From Calidifontibacillus erzurumensis (GTDB taxonomy: Bacteria; Bacillota; Bacilli; Bacillales; Bacillaceae_J): a stretch of 40,541 bases of DNA. A program made the translations under genes and the position numbers. The stretch lies in assembly GCF_013303125.1 (NCBI RefSeq), contig NZ_JABTTE010000029.1:1-40541 (forward strand). The letters run 5' to 3'. Of the stretch, positions 1-8,537 are shown one piece after another. The notes under the pieces were generated by a model. It worked only from the letters and a program-made list of their open reading frames with translations. It had not been told where the DNA came from and searched no databases. Numbering within the stretch: the stretch's first letter is position 1; every line of letters starts with the position of its first letter.

Positions 1-130
1 AAATTTGATGTAAGACAAATCGTTTTTAAGTTAAAACTAGTAAATACACCACGTTCATTCCTTTTACTAAAAAAAGAAAAAGTACCCACTCTTATGACCT
101 GCATATTTCAACTGGCTTAGGAGGATTTTC

Positions 131-742
131 ATGGATGAGGATGTTTTGCTGCAAACATTCAAAGTGAAGGAGCGAAATTTTTTTGAGCAGCCTACACTAG
201 AACTTGCTCAAAGTTTGCTAGGATGTTTATTAATTAAAAAAACAGTGGAAGGCATTTCAGCCGGCTTCATTGTCGAAACTGAAGCATATATTGGACCCGA
301 GGATCGGGCCGCCCATAGCTATCAAAACCGACGCACAAAAAGGACGGAAATCATGTTTCATGAAGCAGGTCATGTCTATACGTATCAAATGCACACCCAT
401 TGTTTAGTCAATGTTGTCAGCGGTAAAAAAGATATGCCCGAAGCTATCCTTATTCGTGCGGTAGAGCCTTATCATGGCATCGACCTAATGAAAAAAAGAA
501 GAAAAATAGATGATTTGAAAAATTTAACGAATGGACCAGGAAAATTAACGAAAGCACTTGGAATAACAATGGAAGATTATGGTCGCACTTTTTTACAGCC
601 ACCGCTAATGATCGCTGATGGTTTTACTCCCGATTCTATTTCACAAGGAAAAAGAATTGGAATTGAAAATACTGGCGAGGCAAGAGATTATCCTTGGCGC
701 TTTTGGGTTACAGGAAATCCGTTTGTATCAAGGCATAAATAA
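131..742 (+). CDS. mpg: DNA-3-methyladenine glycosylase (AAG/MPG family)
   Basis: A monofunctional base-excision repair glycosylase that removes alkylated purines such as 3-methyladenine. The 203-residue length is normal for the bacterial AAG family. The active-site block is visible at residues 48-62: VETEAY supplies the catalytic Glu51 and the helix-intercalating Tyr53, and EDRAAH supplies His62, matching E125/Y127/H136 of the human enzyme. NGPGKLTKALGI (134-145) is the second family signature. The ATG at 131 follows a strong TAGGAGGA site (about 117-125), which fixes the start. It stands alone, with a candidate terminator about 120 bases downstream. Family assignment is secure; the precise lesion range is not visible. 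Confidence 0.95.
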   Translation: MDEDVLLQTFKVKERNFFEQPTLELAQSLLGCLLIKKTVEGISAGFIVETEAYIGPEDRAAHSYQNRRTKRTEIMFHEAGHVYTYQMHTHCLVNVVSGKKDMPEAILIRAVEPYHGIDLMKKRRKIDDLKNLTNGPGKLTKALGITMEDYGRTFLQPPLMIADGFTPDSISQGKRIGIENTGEARDYPWRFWVTGNPFVSRHK

Positions 743-863
743 TTATTGTAGGAAGCGTGTTAACAAATCCCTGCTTGCAAATCTTATAGATTTTAATTAC
801 TTTTAGGTTAATGAAAGAAAGATCGCATGTTCTTATATGAAAATTAATCATTCAAACTATAAA

Positions 864-898
864 AGACTACTCTTTCAAGTGGAGTAGCCTTTTATTTA
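864..898 (+). terminator. Candidate rho-independent terminator after the glycosylase gene
   Basis: CTACTC/GAGTAG arms, extendable outwards with one mismatch, surround a 9-nt loop and are followed by CCTTTTATTT. The stem is short and lies about 120 bases past the stop codon. It would also insulate the downstream sigma-54 promoter from read-through. Confidence 0.5.
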
Positions 899-990
899 TG
901 TTTTCCTCTATTGTTGATATTCGCTTTTCCCCGCTATCTTTTAAACAAATGTTTAATAATTGAAATAAAGCTACAATTTTTTGTGAATGC

Positions 991-1029
991 GGCCACTTTT
1001 TTGGACAAATACGCCGATTTTTTGGCGTA
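991..1029 (+). promoter_or_regulatory. Tandem upstream activator sites for the sigma-54 operon
   Basis: Two copies of one pattern lie exactly 21 bp (two helical turns) apart. Copy 1 at 991-1007 reads GGCC-AC-T6-GGACA. Copy 2 at 1012-1028 reads CGCC-GA-T6-GGCGT. Copy 2 sits in a perfect 6-bp inverted repeat, TACGCC (1010-1015) and GGCGTA (1024-1029), with an 8-nt spacer. They lie about 110-150 bp upstream of the sigma-54 core promoter, the usual place for enhancer sites of NtrC-type activators. Assigning them to the activator at 7030-8526 is inference. Confidence 0.6.
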
Positions 1030-1134
1030 AAATTCTCTTTCCCCTCCCCCCTATGTATAAAGAAATTTTTAAAACCTGCTAGAAACGCCTAGTAATTCTA
1101 ATGTTTATTTTTTATTTTCTTATTTTTTCGAATT

Positions 1135-1152
1135 TTGGCATGATTGTTGCAT
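1135..1152 (+). promoter_or_regulatory. Sigma-54 (-24/-12) promoter of the adh-ald-DUF779 operon
   Basis: TTGGCATGATTGTTGCAT matches the sigma-54 consensus (YTGGCAC-N5-TTGCW) almost perfectly. The invariant GG (1137-1138) and GC (1149-1150) are 12 nt apart as required. A start site near 1161 would leave a leader of about 44 nt before the ATG at 1205, which has its own GGGGGAG ribosome-binding site at about 1190-1197. No equally good sigma-A promoter is evident. Confidence 0.88.
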
Positions 1153-1204
1153 CTATATTTAGCGAATTCAAAAAAATTTATTTTTTTAAGGGGGAGACTT
1201 TTCT

Positions 1205-2365
1205 ATGGCAAATCAAAAAGTTTATGGCTTCTTTATGCCAACGGTCAATTTAATGGGAGTTGGAGCAATCAATGAAGCTGGGCCAAGAATCAAAGCACTA
1301 GGATGCAACAAATCTTTACTCGTAACTGATAAGGGGTTAAGCAACTTAGGTATCGCAGAAGAAATTGCATCTATCATTCGTCGTGCTGGTGTCGAAGTTG
1401 CTATTTTTGATGGTGCTGAGCCAAACCCAACAGATCTAAACGTAGAAGCTGGGTTGAAAATGTATCGGGACGAAGGATGCGATTCTATCATTTCCTTAGG
1501 TGGCGGAAGTTCACACGATTGCGCAAAAGGTATTGGACTTGTTGCATCTAACGGCGGAACCATCCATGACTACGAAGGAATTGACAAATCAACAAAACCG
1601 ATGACCCCGCTAGTTGCTATTAATACAACAGCAGGTACTGCTAGTGAAATGACTCGTTTCTGTATCATTACTGATACTGCAAGAAAAGTCAAAATGGCAA
1701 TTGTTGATAAACATACAACTCCATTGATTTCCATCAATGATCCAATGTTAACTGTTAAGATGCCTGCATCATTAACAGCAGCAACAGGTATGGATGCGCT
1801 TACTCATGCGATTGAAGCTTATGTTTCTACAGATGCTACACCAATTACAGATGCTTGTGCTTTGCAAACTATCCGTTTAATTAGCCAAAATCTTCGAGCT
1901 GCAGTTGCAAACGGTGAAGATATTGAAGCTAGAACAAACATGAGCTATGCACAGTTTTTAGCTGGAATGGCATTTAATAATGCTTCTTTAGGTTATGTTC
2001 ATGCTATCGCTCACCAATTGGGCGGATTTTATAACTTACCGCACGGGGTTTGTAACGCTATTCTATTACCGCACGTTGAACGTTTTAATTTAATAGCTAA
2101 ACCTGAACGCTTTGTAGATATTGCTGTTGCTTTCGGTGAAAATGTAAGCGGTTTATCTACACGTGAAGCTGCAGAATTAGCACTGACAGCGATCGAAACT
2201 CTTGCAAGAGATGTAGGTATTCCAGAAAACCTAACAGTGCTTGGAGTAAAAGAAGAAGATATTCCTGCTTTAGCTGAAAATGCGATGAAAGATGCCTGCT
2301 CGTTTACAAATCCTCGTAAAGCAACTTTAGATGATGTACAAGGAATGATTCGTGCAGCAATGTAA
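1205..2365 (+). CDS. Iron-type (group III) alcohol dehydrogenase, methanol/1,3-propanediol dehydrogenase-like
   Basis: An NAD-dependent dehydrogenase interconverting a primary alcohol and its aldehyde. At 386 aa it has the standard length. The sequence strongly recalls the Mdh of Bacillus methanolicus and DhaT-type enzymes ([10 protein letters not shown] start, [29 protein letters not shown]). The nucleotide loop GGGSSHD is at 99-105, and Asp42 in VTDKG is the position linked to NAD preference. Metal ligands are Asp197, His201, His266 and His280, with the catalytic-region His270 also present. It is the first gene of a sigma-54-controlled operon, followed 97 bp later by an aldehyde dehydrogenase, so the pair should oxidise an alcohol to a carboxylic acid. 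The substrate (methanol, ethanol, longer alcohols or a diol) cannot be read from sequence. Confidence 0.93.
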   Translation: MANQKVYGFFMPTVNLMGVGAINEAGPRIKALGCNKSLLVTDKGLSNLGIAEEIASIIRRAGVEVAIFDGAEPNPTDLNVEAGLKMYRDEGCDSIISLGGGSSHDCAKGIGLVASNGGTIHDYEGIDKSTKPMTPLVAINTTAGTASEMTRFCIITDTARKVKMAIVDKHTTPLISINDPMLTVKMPASLTAATGMDALTHAIEAYVSTDATPITDACALQTIRLISQNLRAAVANGEDIEARTNMSYAQFLAGMAFNNASLGYVHAIAHQLGGFYNLPHGVCNAILLPHVERFNLIAKPERFVDIAVAFGENVSGLSTREAAELALTAIETLARDVGIPENLTVLGVKEEDIPALAENAMKDACSFTNPRKATLDDVQGMIRAAM

Positions 2366-2400
2366 TATATCTTAAATGAGCTATAATTTTTCGCTCTAAC

Positions 2401-2430
2401 TTACCCACTGTAATAATCTTCGGTGGGTAA
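2401..2430 (+). other. Intercistronic hairpin between adh and aldehyde dehydrogenase
   Basis: A perfect 8-bp stem (TTACCCAC / GTGGGTAA) encloses a 14-nt loop. It is followed by ATCCTATT, not a T-tract, so it is more likely an mRNA-stability or processing element than a terminator. It could set different amounts of the two enzymes from one transcript. Confidence 0.5.
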
Positions 2431-2462
2431 ATCCTATTAAACTATAAAGGGGAGAGTAATCT

Positions 2463-3983
2463 GTGATTTATGCAAATCCAAATACAAACGGAGCTATCGT
2501 ACATTTTAAGGAAAAATATGATAACTATATTGGAGGCAAATGGACTCCACCAGTGAAAGGGCAATATTTTGAAAATATCACTCCTGTAACTGGAGAAGTG
2601 TATACGATGGCTGCCCGCTCTACTGTTGAAGACCTTGAGCTGGCTTTAGATGCAGCCCATGCAGCAAAAGACTCTTGGGGAAAAACTTCAGCAGCAGAAC
2701 GCGCCCGTATTTTAAATAAAATTGCTGATAGAATTGAAGAAAATCTAGAAATGCTCGCAGTTGCTGAGACTTGGGAAAATGGTAAAGCAGTGCGCGAAAC
2801 GTTAAACGCTGATATTCCATTAGCAATTGACCATTTTCGCTATTTTGCCGCTGCCATTCGTGCACAAGAAGACCGAATTACTCAATTAGATAATGATACC
2901 GTAGCTTACCATTTCCATGAGCCGATCGGTGTTGTTGGACAAATTATTCCATGGAATTTCCCAATTTTAATGGCAGCATGGAAATTAGCGCCAGCATTAG
3001 CTGCAGGCAATACCGTTGTTTTAAAACCTGCAGAGCAAACACCTACTTCTATTATGGTTCTCATGGAACTCATCGAAGATTTACTTCCTCCTGGTGTTGT
3101 TAACATCGTCAATGGCTATGGTTTAGAAGTGGGCAAGCCACTTGCAACAAGCCCGCGGATCGCAAAAGTTGCCTTCACTGGTTCAACAGCTGTTGGCCGT
3201 CAAATTATGCAATATGCATCTGAAAATCTAGTCCCAGTAACACTTGAACTAGGTGGAAAATCTCCAAACATCTTCTTTGAAGATGTCATGAGTGCAGATG
3301 ATGAATTTTTAGACAAAGCCATCGAAGGATTGGTAATGTTTGCCCTTAACCAAGGTGAAGTTTGTACTTGCCCTTCCCGTGCGTTAATTCAAGAAAATAT
3401 TTACGATCAATTTATGGAGCGCGCTTTAGAACGTGTAAAAGCGATTAAAGTCGGAAACCCGCTCGATACTGAAGTTATGATGGGTGCACAAGCTTCCTTG
3501 GAACAAAAGGAAAAAATCCTATCCTACATTCGTTTAGGTATTGAAGAAGGAGCGCAACTATTAATTGGTGGTGAGGAAAATCGACTTGGCGGCCATCTTG
3601 ACAATGGTTATTATATTAAACCAACCATTTTCAAGGGCAATAATAAAATGCGAATCTTCCAAGAAGAAATTTTTGGACCTGTTCTCAGTGTGACTACATT
3701 CAAAAACTTCGATGAAGCCATTGAAATTGCAAATGATACGATGTATGGCTTAGGTGCTGGCGTATGGACTAGAAATGGCGATTTAGCTTACCGTGCTGGT
3801 CGGGCCATTCAAGCAGGCCGTGTATGGACAAATACTTACCATCAATATCCGGCTGGTGCTGCATTCGGCGGTTACAAAATGTCAGGTATTGGCCGTGAAA
3901 CTCATGCGATGATGCTTGAACATTATCAACAAACAAAATGTATACTCGTCAATTATAATAAAAGTCCCCTTGGTTTTTTTTAA
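2463..3983 (+). CDS. NAD-dependent aldehyde dehydrogenase (ExaC/AldA-like)
   Basis: Oxidises an aldehyde to the acid, and is the second step after the upstream alcohol dehydrogenase. It has 506 aa, normal for this branch of the ALDH superfamily. Catalytic residues are visible: Glu262 in LELGGKSPN and the nucleophile Cys301 in GEVCTCPSR. The cofactor-binding segment is PWNFP...KPAEQTP (about 163-194), with FTGSTAVG at 238-245. The start is GTG at 2463, supported by AAAGGGGAG 7-12 bases upstream; the nearby ATG is out of frame. The GEVCTCPSR form and the DUF779 partner downstream are typical of acetaldehyde-type enzymes in alcohol-oxidation operons. That substrate is inferred by family, not shown. 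Confidence 0.93.
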   Translation: MIYANPNTNGAIVHFKEKYDNYIGGKWTPPVKGQYFENITPVTGEVYTMAARSTVEDLELALDAAHAAKDSWGKTSAAERARILNKIADRIEENLEMLAVAETWENGKAVRETLNADIPLAIDHFRYFAAAIRAQEDRITQLDNDTVAYHFHEPIGVVGQIIPWNFPILMAAWKLAPALAAGNTVVLKPAEQTPTSIMVLMELIEDLLPPGVVNIVNGYGLEVGKPLATSPRIAKVAFTGSTAVGRQIMQYASENLVPVTLELGGKSPNIFFEDVMSADDEFLDKAIEGLVMFALNQGEVCTCPSRALIQENIYDQFMERALERVKAIKVGNPLDTEVMMGAQASLEQKEKILSYIRLGIEEGAQLLIGGEENRLGGHLDNGYYIKPTIFKGNNKMRIFQEEIFGPVLSVTTFKNFDEAIEIANDTMYGLGAGVWTRNGDLAYRAGRAIQAGRVWTNTYHQYPAGAAFGGYKMSGIGRETHAMMLEHYQQTKCILVNYNKSPLGFF

Positions 3984-4004
3984 ATTCGAAAGGGTGTCAT
4001 AAAA

Positions 4005-4367
4005 ATGGTAGAACGTGTTGTTGCAACAGACAATGCACTTAAATTAATAGAAAAAATCCGAAAGAAACATGGTGATCTTCTATTTTATCAATCAGATGGT
4101 TGTTGCGACGGTGCTGCACCAATGTGTTATGGAAAGGATGATTTTTATATAGGAGATTCGGATCTATATCTTGGATCCATTGGAGGCGTTCCTTTTTATA
4201 TTCATAAAAAACAATATGAATATTGGAAACATACACAGTTGATTATTGATGCCATACCCGGTAGAGGTGCAACCTTTTCTCTTGATAGCGTGGAAAACAT
4301 GCATTTTATTACCCGTTCCCGTGTATTCTCAGAGGAAGAATACAATGAAATTAAAAAACTGTCATAA
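4005..4367 (+). CDS. DUF779 family protein, aldehyde dehydrogenase partner
   Basis: A 120-residue soluble protein of the DUF779 family, recognisable from the conserved Cys-rich motif GCCDGAAPMCY (residues 32-42) and the following FYIGDSDLYLG. It lies 21 bp after the aldehyde dehydrogenase and before a strong terminator, so it is the third gene of the sigma-54 operon. DUF779 genes are repeatedly found beside ExaC/AldA-type aldehyde dehydrogenases in distant bacteria, but no mechanism is established to my knowledge. The clustered cysteines could bind a metal or protect or activate the dehydrogenase; that is speculation. The ribosome-binding site (AAAGGGTG) is moderate. Confidence 0.85.
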   Translation: MVERVVATDNALKLIEKIRKKHGDLLFYQSDGCCDGAAPMCYGKDDFYIGDSDLYLGSIGGVPFYIHKKQYEYWKHTQLIIDAIPGRGATFSLDSVENMHFITRSRVFSEEEYNEIKKLS

Positions 4368-4420
4368 TTAATGAATAAAACACCCCTTAAGTCCTTGTTG
4401 TCAAAACTTAATTATATTTT

Positions 4421-4467
4421 AGGACATAACATATTTTATTCGCCTAATATGTTATGTCCTTTTTTTC
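4421..4467 (+). terminator. Strong rho-independent terminator of the adh-ald-DUF779 operon
   Basis: A perfect 15-bp stem, AGGACATAACATATT (4421-4435) with its complement at 4446-4460, is followed immediately by a T-run. It lies 54 bases after the DUF779 stop and closes the operon. Confidence 0.92.
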
Positions 4468-4706
4468 AACTACCACCTTCGTTTATATTAAAAGGTTACC
4501 TAGAATTGAAATTATTTCTGATTGTTACAGTCATCCTCACCTGTGAGACTTGATCCCGTCAACTCCCCCATACTTATAGAAACAAAATGGAGGCTGATTG
4601 GGACTCTGATCTCGTATAACAAACGAAGCTATGAAACTGTTTGCAGATTTATATTCTGTTGTTTCATTCCTAACTTTATATGGTTCACGACCTTAGGAAG
4701 ACATTT
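4468..4706. other. Gene-free stretch
   Basis: No ORF with a ribosome-binding site and recognisable protein character is present. The composition is slightly more GC-rich than the surrounding spacers. It may hold a worn-down coding remnant that I cannot assign. Confidence 0.3.
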
Positions 4707-4922
4707 CTAATCCTGTTTGTTATTTAATAACTTTTCCACTTTCCTTTCTAAATCTTCAATTCTAGATACCAGTTTTATAAAAATTGTAACTATCACTGCT
4801 AACACGAATGCAATAAAAATTATTAAAACCCAAGCATTTTCTACTATAAATCCGATGAAGAAAATGGCAAACATCCAACAAATAATTATAGAAACTAAAA
4901 ATATTCCAATAAATTCTTTCAA
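4707..4922 (-). CDS. Small two-helix membrane protein with C-terminal coiled coil
   Basis: A 71-residue hypothetical protein. It has two hydrophobic segments (about residues 4-28 and 31-50) followed by a charged heptad-like tail, SRIEDLERKVEKLLNNK, that should form a short coiled coil. The start is TTG at 4922, and a perfect AAGGAGGT site 8 bases upstream (plus-strand 4931-4938) makes the gene credible despite its size. It has no close partner; the next minus-strand gene upstream starts at 5817. No family is recognised. A role as a small membrane scaffold or regulator is possible but unsupported. Confidence 0.6.
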   Translation of the reverse strand: MKEFIGIFLVSIIICWMFAIFFIGFIVENAWVLIIFIAFVLAVIVTIFIKLVSRIEDLERKVEKLLNNKQD

Positions 4923-4938
4923 TTTTAAATACCTCCTT

Positions 4939-5364
4939 CATTTAAAAATGTTCATTTCAGATTTTCTTACTAATGCGCACAATCTTCAGATAATTTTTGT
5001 TTTACTTCCGAAACATTTTTATGCCTAATTATATTTTCAGCAATGAACATTTCTTTTTTCCTCTGATTGAATAAATCTTCTTTGATTATAAAAAATGATT
5101 GCCAAAGCAATATCTCCGTTACTACTCTTAAAATATATCTTTTCACAATCTAATGACGAATCAGAAACAATAATACTATAATCCAATAGATTCGTATTTT
5201 GCCCTCAACATGATTTCTTATTAGACAACCTGCTCCGTTTGGTAAAATAACTACCATGATCTTCCGGCCACAACCCAGAATGAAATTACTTTCCGTCAAC
5301 ATTTTCACAGAAAAAGCAATTTCTTTATTTAAGCATATCCATTGGTTAAACTTTGTTCCATACA
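4939..5364. other. Intergenic region without a convincing gene
   Basis: AT-rich. A 71-codon reading frame on the minus strand (5150-5365, GTG start overlapping the previous stop) lacks a ribosome-binding site and has no recognisable protein signature. No clear terminator or promoter was found. Confidence 0.4.
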
Positions 5365-5817
5365 CTACTCAATGGAAAATACTATTTTTTGAATCCCTAA
5401 GTTATATTGATCAACTGCTGGGGATACAGTAATTTCATATGTCCCCTTTGGGTAGCCACTTAAATGCAACCTATAGTCGATTCGTTCATTTGGTTTTAAT
5501 ACTAATTTTCTTGGTCTATTTCTCTTTTTTAAGTCTACATGTTCAGTTGTTCCATCGGGGGAAACTTCTTCTTTGTATGTCAAATACTGTAAAGAGTAAT
5601 TATATTCCAGCCAAGTGAGGAATTGTAATTCAGCTTCATTTTTGCCTATATTCTCAAGACTGAAAATAAATTCTCTTTTTCCCTCAATAATACCGTTATC
5701 CCTTAATTCGGTTAATATTTTTGGAGTTTCTTCAGTTTGTTTATCATTTTTAATTATTAAAATAGAAATAAATCCTATAATAAAAATAATCGAAAACAGT
5801 GCTAATACCTTTTTCAA
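5365..5817 (-). CDS. Secreted or membrane-anchored BsuPI-like beta-sandwich protein
   Basis: 150 residues. An N-terminal hydrophobic helix (about 4-23) after MKK acts as a signal or anchor sequence, with no lipobox cysteine. The rest resembles the intracellular proteinase inhibitor BsuPI fold: FIFSLENIGKNEAELQF, a central charged segment, LKPNERIDYRLHL, and YPKGTYEITVS near the C-terminus. These are the same landmark strands as in BsuPI-domain proteins. The start is TTG at 5817 with GGGGAAGGG upstream. An extracytoplasmic role is likely from the leader; inhibitor activity is not shown. The family call is by resemblance and moderate. Confidence 0.6.
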   Translation of the reverse strand: MKKVLALFSIIFIIGFISILIIKNDKQTEETPKILTELRDNGIIEGKREFIFSLENIGKNEAELQFLTWLEYNYSLQYLTYKEEVSPDGTTEHVDLKKRNRPRKLVLKPNERIDYRLHLSGYPKGTYEITVSPAVDQYNLGIQKIVFSIE

Positions 5818-6017
5818 AAGGCCCTTCCCCTTTAACTAATTTTTTTTAACCAAAATCTCCGATAACCATATTTTACCATAAATACACTTTCGGTAATTTA
5901 ATAATTTTTTTGCCATAAACAAACAAATATGTTATGTTCTTCTTGTTCTAATTACGCATGCCGGTTGTTTAAATATATTCCGTAACATTATTTATACTTG
6001 TAAAGGTGGAGAATTCA

Positions 6018-6959
6018 TTGAATAGACGAAAGGGAATTGTTCTTGTTATAACGGGAGCAATTTTTTGGGGGATTGGTGGCACAGTTGCAAATAAGCTTTT
6101 TCAACAGTTTCCAATCGATGTAGATTGGTTAGTAACAATCCGATTGCTAATAGCTGGTTTTTTACTATTAACTGTTCAATTTTTCGGAGAAAACCGTTCC
6201 CAAATACTAGGTGTTTGGAAAACTCGAAGGACAGCCACTCAATTGATGATCTTCGGGTTACTTGGTATGCTTGCCGTTCAATATACCTATATGGCTTCCA
6301 TTAAACATGGAAATGCTGCTGTTGCAACACTATTACAATATTTAGCACCTGTTATGATCATCGTATACTTAATTATCCGAAAACAAACGGTTCTCACAGG
6401 AAAAGATTTGTTAACTGTTACTCTGGCTTTAGTAGGTTGTTTTTTCTTATTAACAAACGGCTCTATTTCTCAATTATCAGTGCCAACACTTGCAATTATT
6501 TGGGGTGTTCTATCTGCAATAACTTTAGCATTTTATACTCTATATGCAGTTCCGTTACTGAAGCTATACGATTCTCTTGTCATTGTCGGATGGGCTATGA
6601 TCATCGGTGGTTTCGCGCTAAGTTTTATCCGTCCACCTTGGCAAATGGATTTTAATAGCTTAACTTTAGAAGCTTATTTTTATTTAGCCTTCGTCATCAT
6701 AATTGGTACGATGCTTGCATTTTGGTTCTTTATGAAAAGTTTACAAATACTGTCAGCTAAAGAATCAAGTCTATTAAGCAGCATAGAGCCACTAGCAGCT
6801 GTTCTGACAACGGTCTTTTGGTTAAAAGAACCGTTTGGTTTTTTTCAATGGGTTGGTACAGCTTGTATCATTGGAATGATATTATTGTTGGCTTTAAATA
6901 AAGAGTCTTCTTCAAGAACTACCCAATCTAAAAAAGAAGAGCCCCTCAAAGTTAGTTGA
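6018..6959 (+). CDS. EamA/DMT-family transporter
   Basis: A membrane protein of the drug/metabolite transporter superfamily, likely a metabolite or amino-acid exporter. Two EamA repeats of five helices each are visible, running from about residue 6 to 290. The first starts with [21 protein letters not shown], and the second ends with the typical [20 protein letters not shown] block. I choose TTG at 6018 as the start because AAGGTGGAG lies 8 bases before it, giving 313 residues. The upstream in-frame GTG at 6006 would sit inside that ribosome-binding site. The gene is monocistronic and its 3' end forms part of a bidirectional terminator. The substrate is not predictable. Confidence 0.88.
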   Translation: MNRRKGIVLVITGAIFWGIGGTVANKLFQQFPIDVDWLVTIRLLIAGFLLLTVQFFGENRSQILGVWKTRRTATQLMIFGLLGMLAVQYTYMASIKHGNAAVATLLQYLAPVMIIVYLIIRKQTVLTGKDLLTVTLALVGCFFLLTNGSISQLSVPTLAIIWGVLSAITLAFYTLYAVPLLKLYDSLVIVGWAMIIGGFALSFIRPPWQMDFNSLTLEAYFYLAFVIIIGTMLAFWFFMKSLQILSAKESSLLSSIEPLAAVLTTVFWLKEPFGFFQWVGTACIIGMILLLALNKESSSRTTQSKKEEPLKVS

Positions 6960-6974
6960 TGAGAGGGGCTTTTT
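6936..6974. terminator. Bidirectional terminator between EamA gene and response regulator
   Basis: A perfect 8-bp stem, AGCCCCTC (6940-6947) and GAGGGGCT (6963-6970), has T-runs on both strands. It overlaps the EamA stop codon (6957-6959) and ends both the plus-strand EamA transcript and the minus-strand adh2-kinase-regulator transcript. Confidence 0.9.
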
Positions 6975-7029
6975 CCAATAATGCACTTAAACATCAGCCA
7001 ACATAAGTGTAAATGATTCTTTATTTTTC

Positions 7030-8526
7030 TCATTGCGTGTAGTGTTTCTTTTCCGTTAACAAATAACGTAATTGGCGTGGTGTTATTTTCAAGAGTTTCG
7101 CTGCTTCTTTTCGATTTCCCATTGTGCTAATTAAAGCTTTTTTTATAAAAGCTTTTCCAGTTACATTCTCTAATTCTTTTATTTTCTCTTTTATGATTTC
7201 TAAAGGAATTGTCTGTTCACTTTGCCAATATAAAAGCAATTCAGCATTCCATTGATCTAAATATTTTTTTAAATTATTGAAATTAGGATCTTTCCAAGTT
7301 TTTTCGCGACTATTTATTGGATCAAGAAATGATTTTTTTACTTCTATTTTTTCTTCAATTTCTGTATTTTGGGCATTTTGTATAGAACGTGGCAAATAAT
7401 CTTTCGTAATTTGTGTTGTTTCCCCTTCCGAAAGGGTAATCGCCCGCGTGACTACATTGACAAGTTCCCTGATATTGCCTGGCCAATGGTAGTTCTCTAA
7501 AAGCTCCATAGCCTCATTTGTAAATGTTAAATGTTTGGCATCATATTTCTCTAGGAAATAGTTTATTAATAGCGGAATGTCCTCTTTCCTCTTTCGTAAT
7601 GGTAATATTTCCAACTTCACAACATTTAACCGATACAATAAATCTTGGCGGAATTTCTTTTCTATAACAGCTTCTTCAAGATTCACATGGCTGGCTGCAA
7701 TGATTCGAGCATTTGTCCGAAATATTTTTTCACTGCCAACTCGCATAAACTCGCGTGTTTCCAAAACGCGGAGCAATTTTACTTGAATGGCTGGCGACGC
7801 TTCAGCAATTTCATCTAAAAATAACGTTCCGGAGTTAGCTAGTTCAAACAAACCTTTTCGAAGCTGCGTTGCACCGGTGAACGCTCCTTTTTCATGACCA
7901 AAAAGTTCACTTTCCAACAAAGATTCGGATAAAGCCCCACAGTTTACCCCAAGAAATGTTTCATTCGCACGGCGACTTGCTTCATGAATATATTTTGCCA
8001 AAACTTCCTTCCCTGTTCCTGTTTCCCCTTGGATTAGGACGTTAATATTTTTCTTGGCAATCTTGTATGCAATTGTAATTAAATGCTCCATCTCTTCATT
8101 ATTGCCTGTAATAAAACCAACTTCTTGCGCGAGGCGCTTTGCTTCATTTTGAACTATCGATACATCATTAGAGAGCATTTCATCAATTAAAGCTTCTAAC
8201 TGATCAAGATCATCAAACGGTTTTTCAATGTAATCATTAGCACCAAGTTTTATAGCTTCAACAGCTGTCTTTACTGTGCTGAATCCAGTCATAACAATGA
8301 CTTTGCAATGAGGCTGCTTTTCTTTTAATTTTTTTAAAATCGTAAAGCCGTCCGTATCCGGTAATTTCACATCAATCATTGCCAATTGAAACGTATGTTG
8401 ATCGATTAATAAATCACTTTGTTGCCCGCTAAAAGCTGTTTTTACAGTAAAACCTTTACTGGATAAAAAGTATTCTAAAAATGTGCATACTTCCCTCTCA
8501 TCATCGATAATAAGTACATGTGTCAT
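7030..8526 (-). CDS. NtrC-type response regulator, sigma-54-dependent activator
   Basis: 498 residues in three parts. The receiver domain (1-115) has acidic Asp8/Asp9, phospho-acceptor Asp52, Thr80 and Lys102. The AAA+ sigma-54 interaction domain (about 137-375) has Walker A GETGTGKE at 167-174, the sigma-54 contact loop GAFTGA at 214-219 and Walker B LFLDE near 235-239. A Fis-type helix-turn-helix at the C-terminus (about 468-490, [20 protein letters not shown]) binds DNA. The linker between the AAA+ domain and the HTH is long (about 385-455) and charged. It starts 11 bp after the kinase gene and is clearly co-transcribed with it. It activates RNA polymerase-sigma54 promoters when phosphorylated; the only such promoter I find in the window is at 1135, which is the inferred target. 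Confidence 0.95.
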   Translation of the reverse strand: MTHVLIIDDEREVCTFLEYFLSSKGFTVKTAFSGQQSDLLIDQHTFQLAMIDVKLPDTDGFTILKKLKEKQPHCKVIVMTGFSTVKTAVEAIKLGANDYIEKPFDDLDQLEALIDEMLSNDVSIVQNEAKRLAQEVGFITGNNEEMEHLITIAYKIAKKNINVLIQGETGTGKEVLAKYIHEASRRANETFLGVNCGALSESLLESELFGHEKGAFTGATQLRKGLFELANSGTLFLDEIAEASPAIQVKLLRVLETREFMRVGSEKIFRTNARIIAASHVNLEEAVIEKKFRQDLLYRLNVVKLEILPLRKRKEDIPLLINYFLEKYDAKHLTFTNEAMELLENYHWPGNIRELVNVVTRAITLSEGETTQITKDYLPRSIQNAQNTEIEEKIEVKKSFLDPINSREKTWKDPNFNNLKKYLDQWNAELLLYWQSEQTIPLEIIKEKIKELENVTGKAFIKKALISTMGNRKEAAKLLKITPRQLRYLLTEKKHYTQ

Positions 8527-8537
8527 ACAATCATTCC

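Noticed and set aside
618-806. 62-codon frame overlapping the end of the glycosylase gene
   Set aside because: Out-of-frame shadow of a well-supported gene with no start signal.
978-996. Possible Rex operator in the adh promoter region (TTGTGAA half-site)
   Set aside because: Only one half-site fits; the second half of the palindrome is absent.
5150-5365. 71-codon minus-strand frame overlapping the stop of the BsuPI-like gene
   Set aside because: GTG start without a ribosome-binding site, no recognisable family, and odd amino-acid composition; treated as non-coding.
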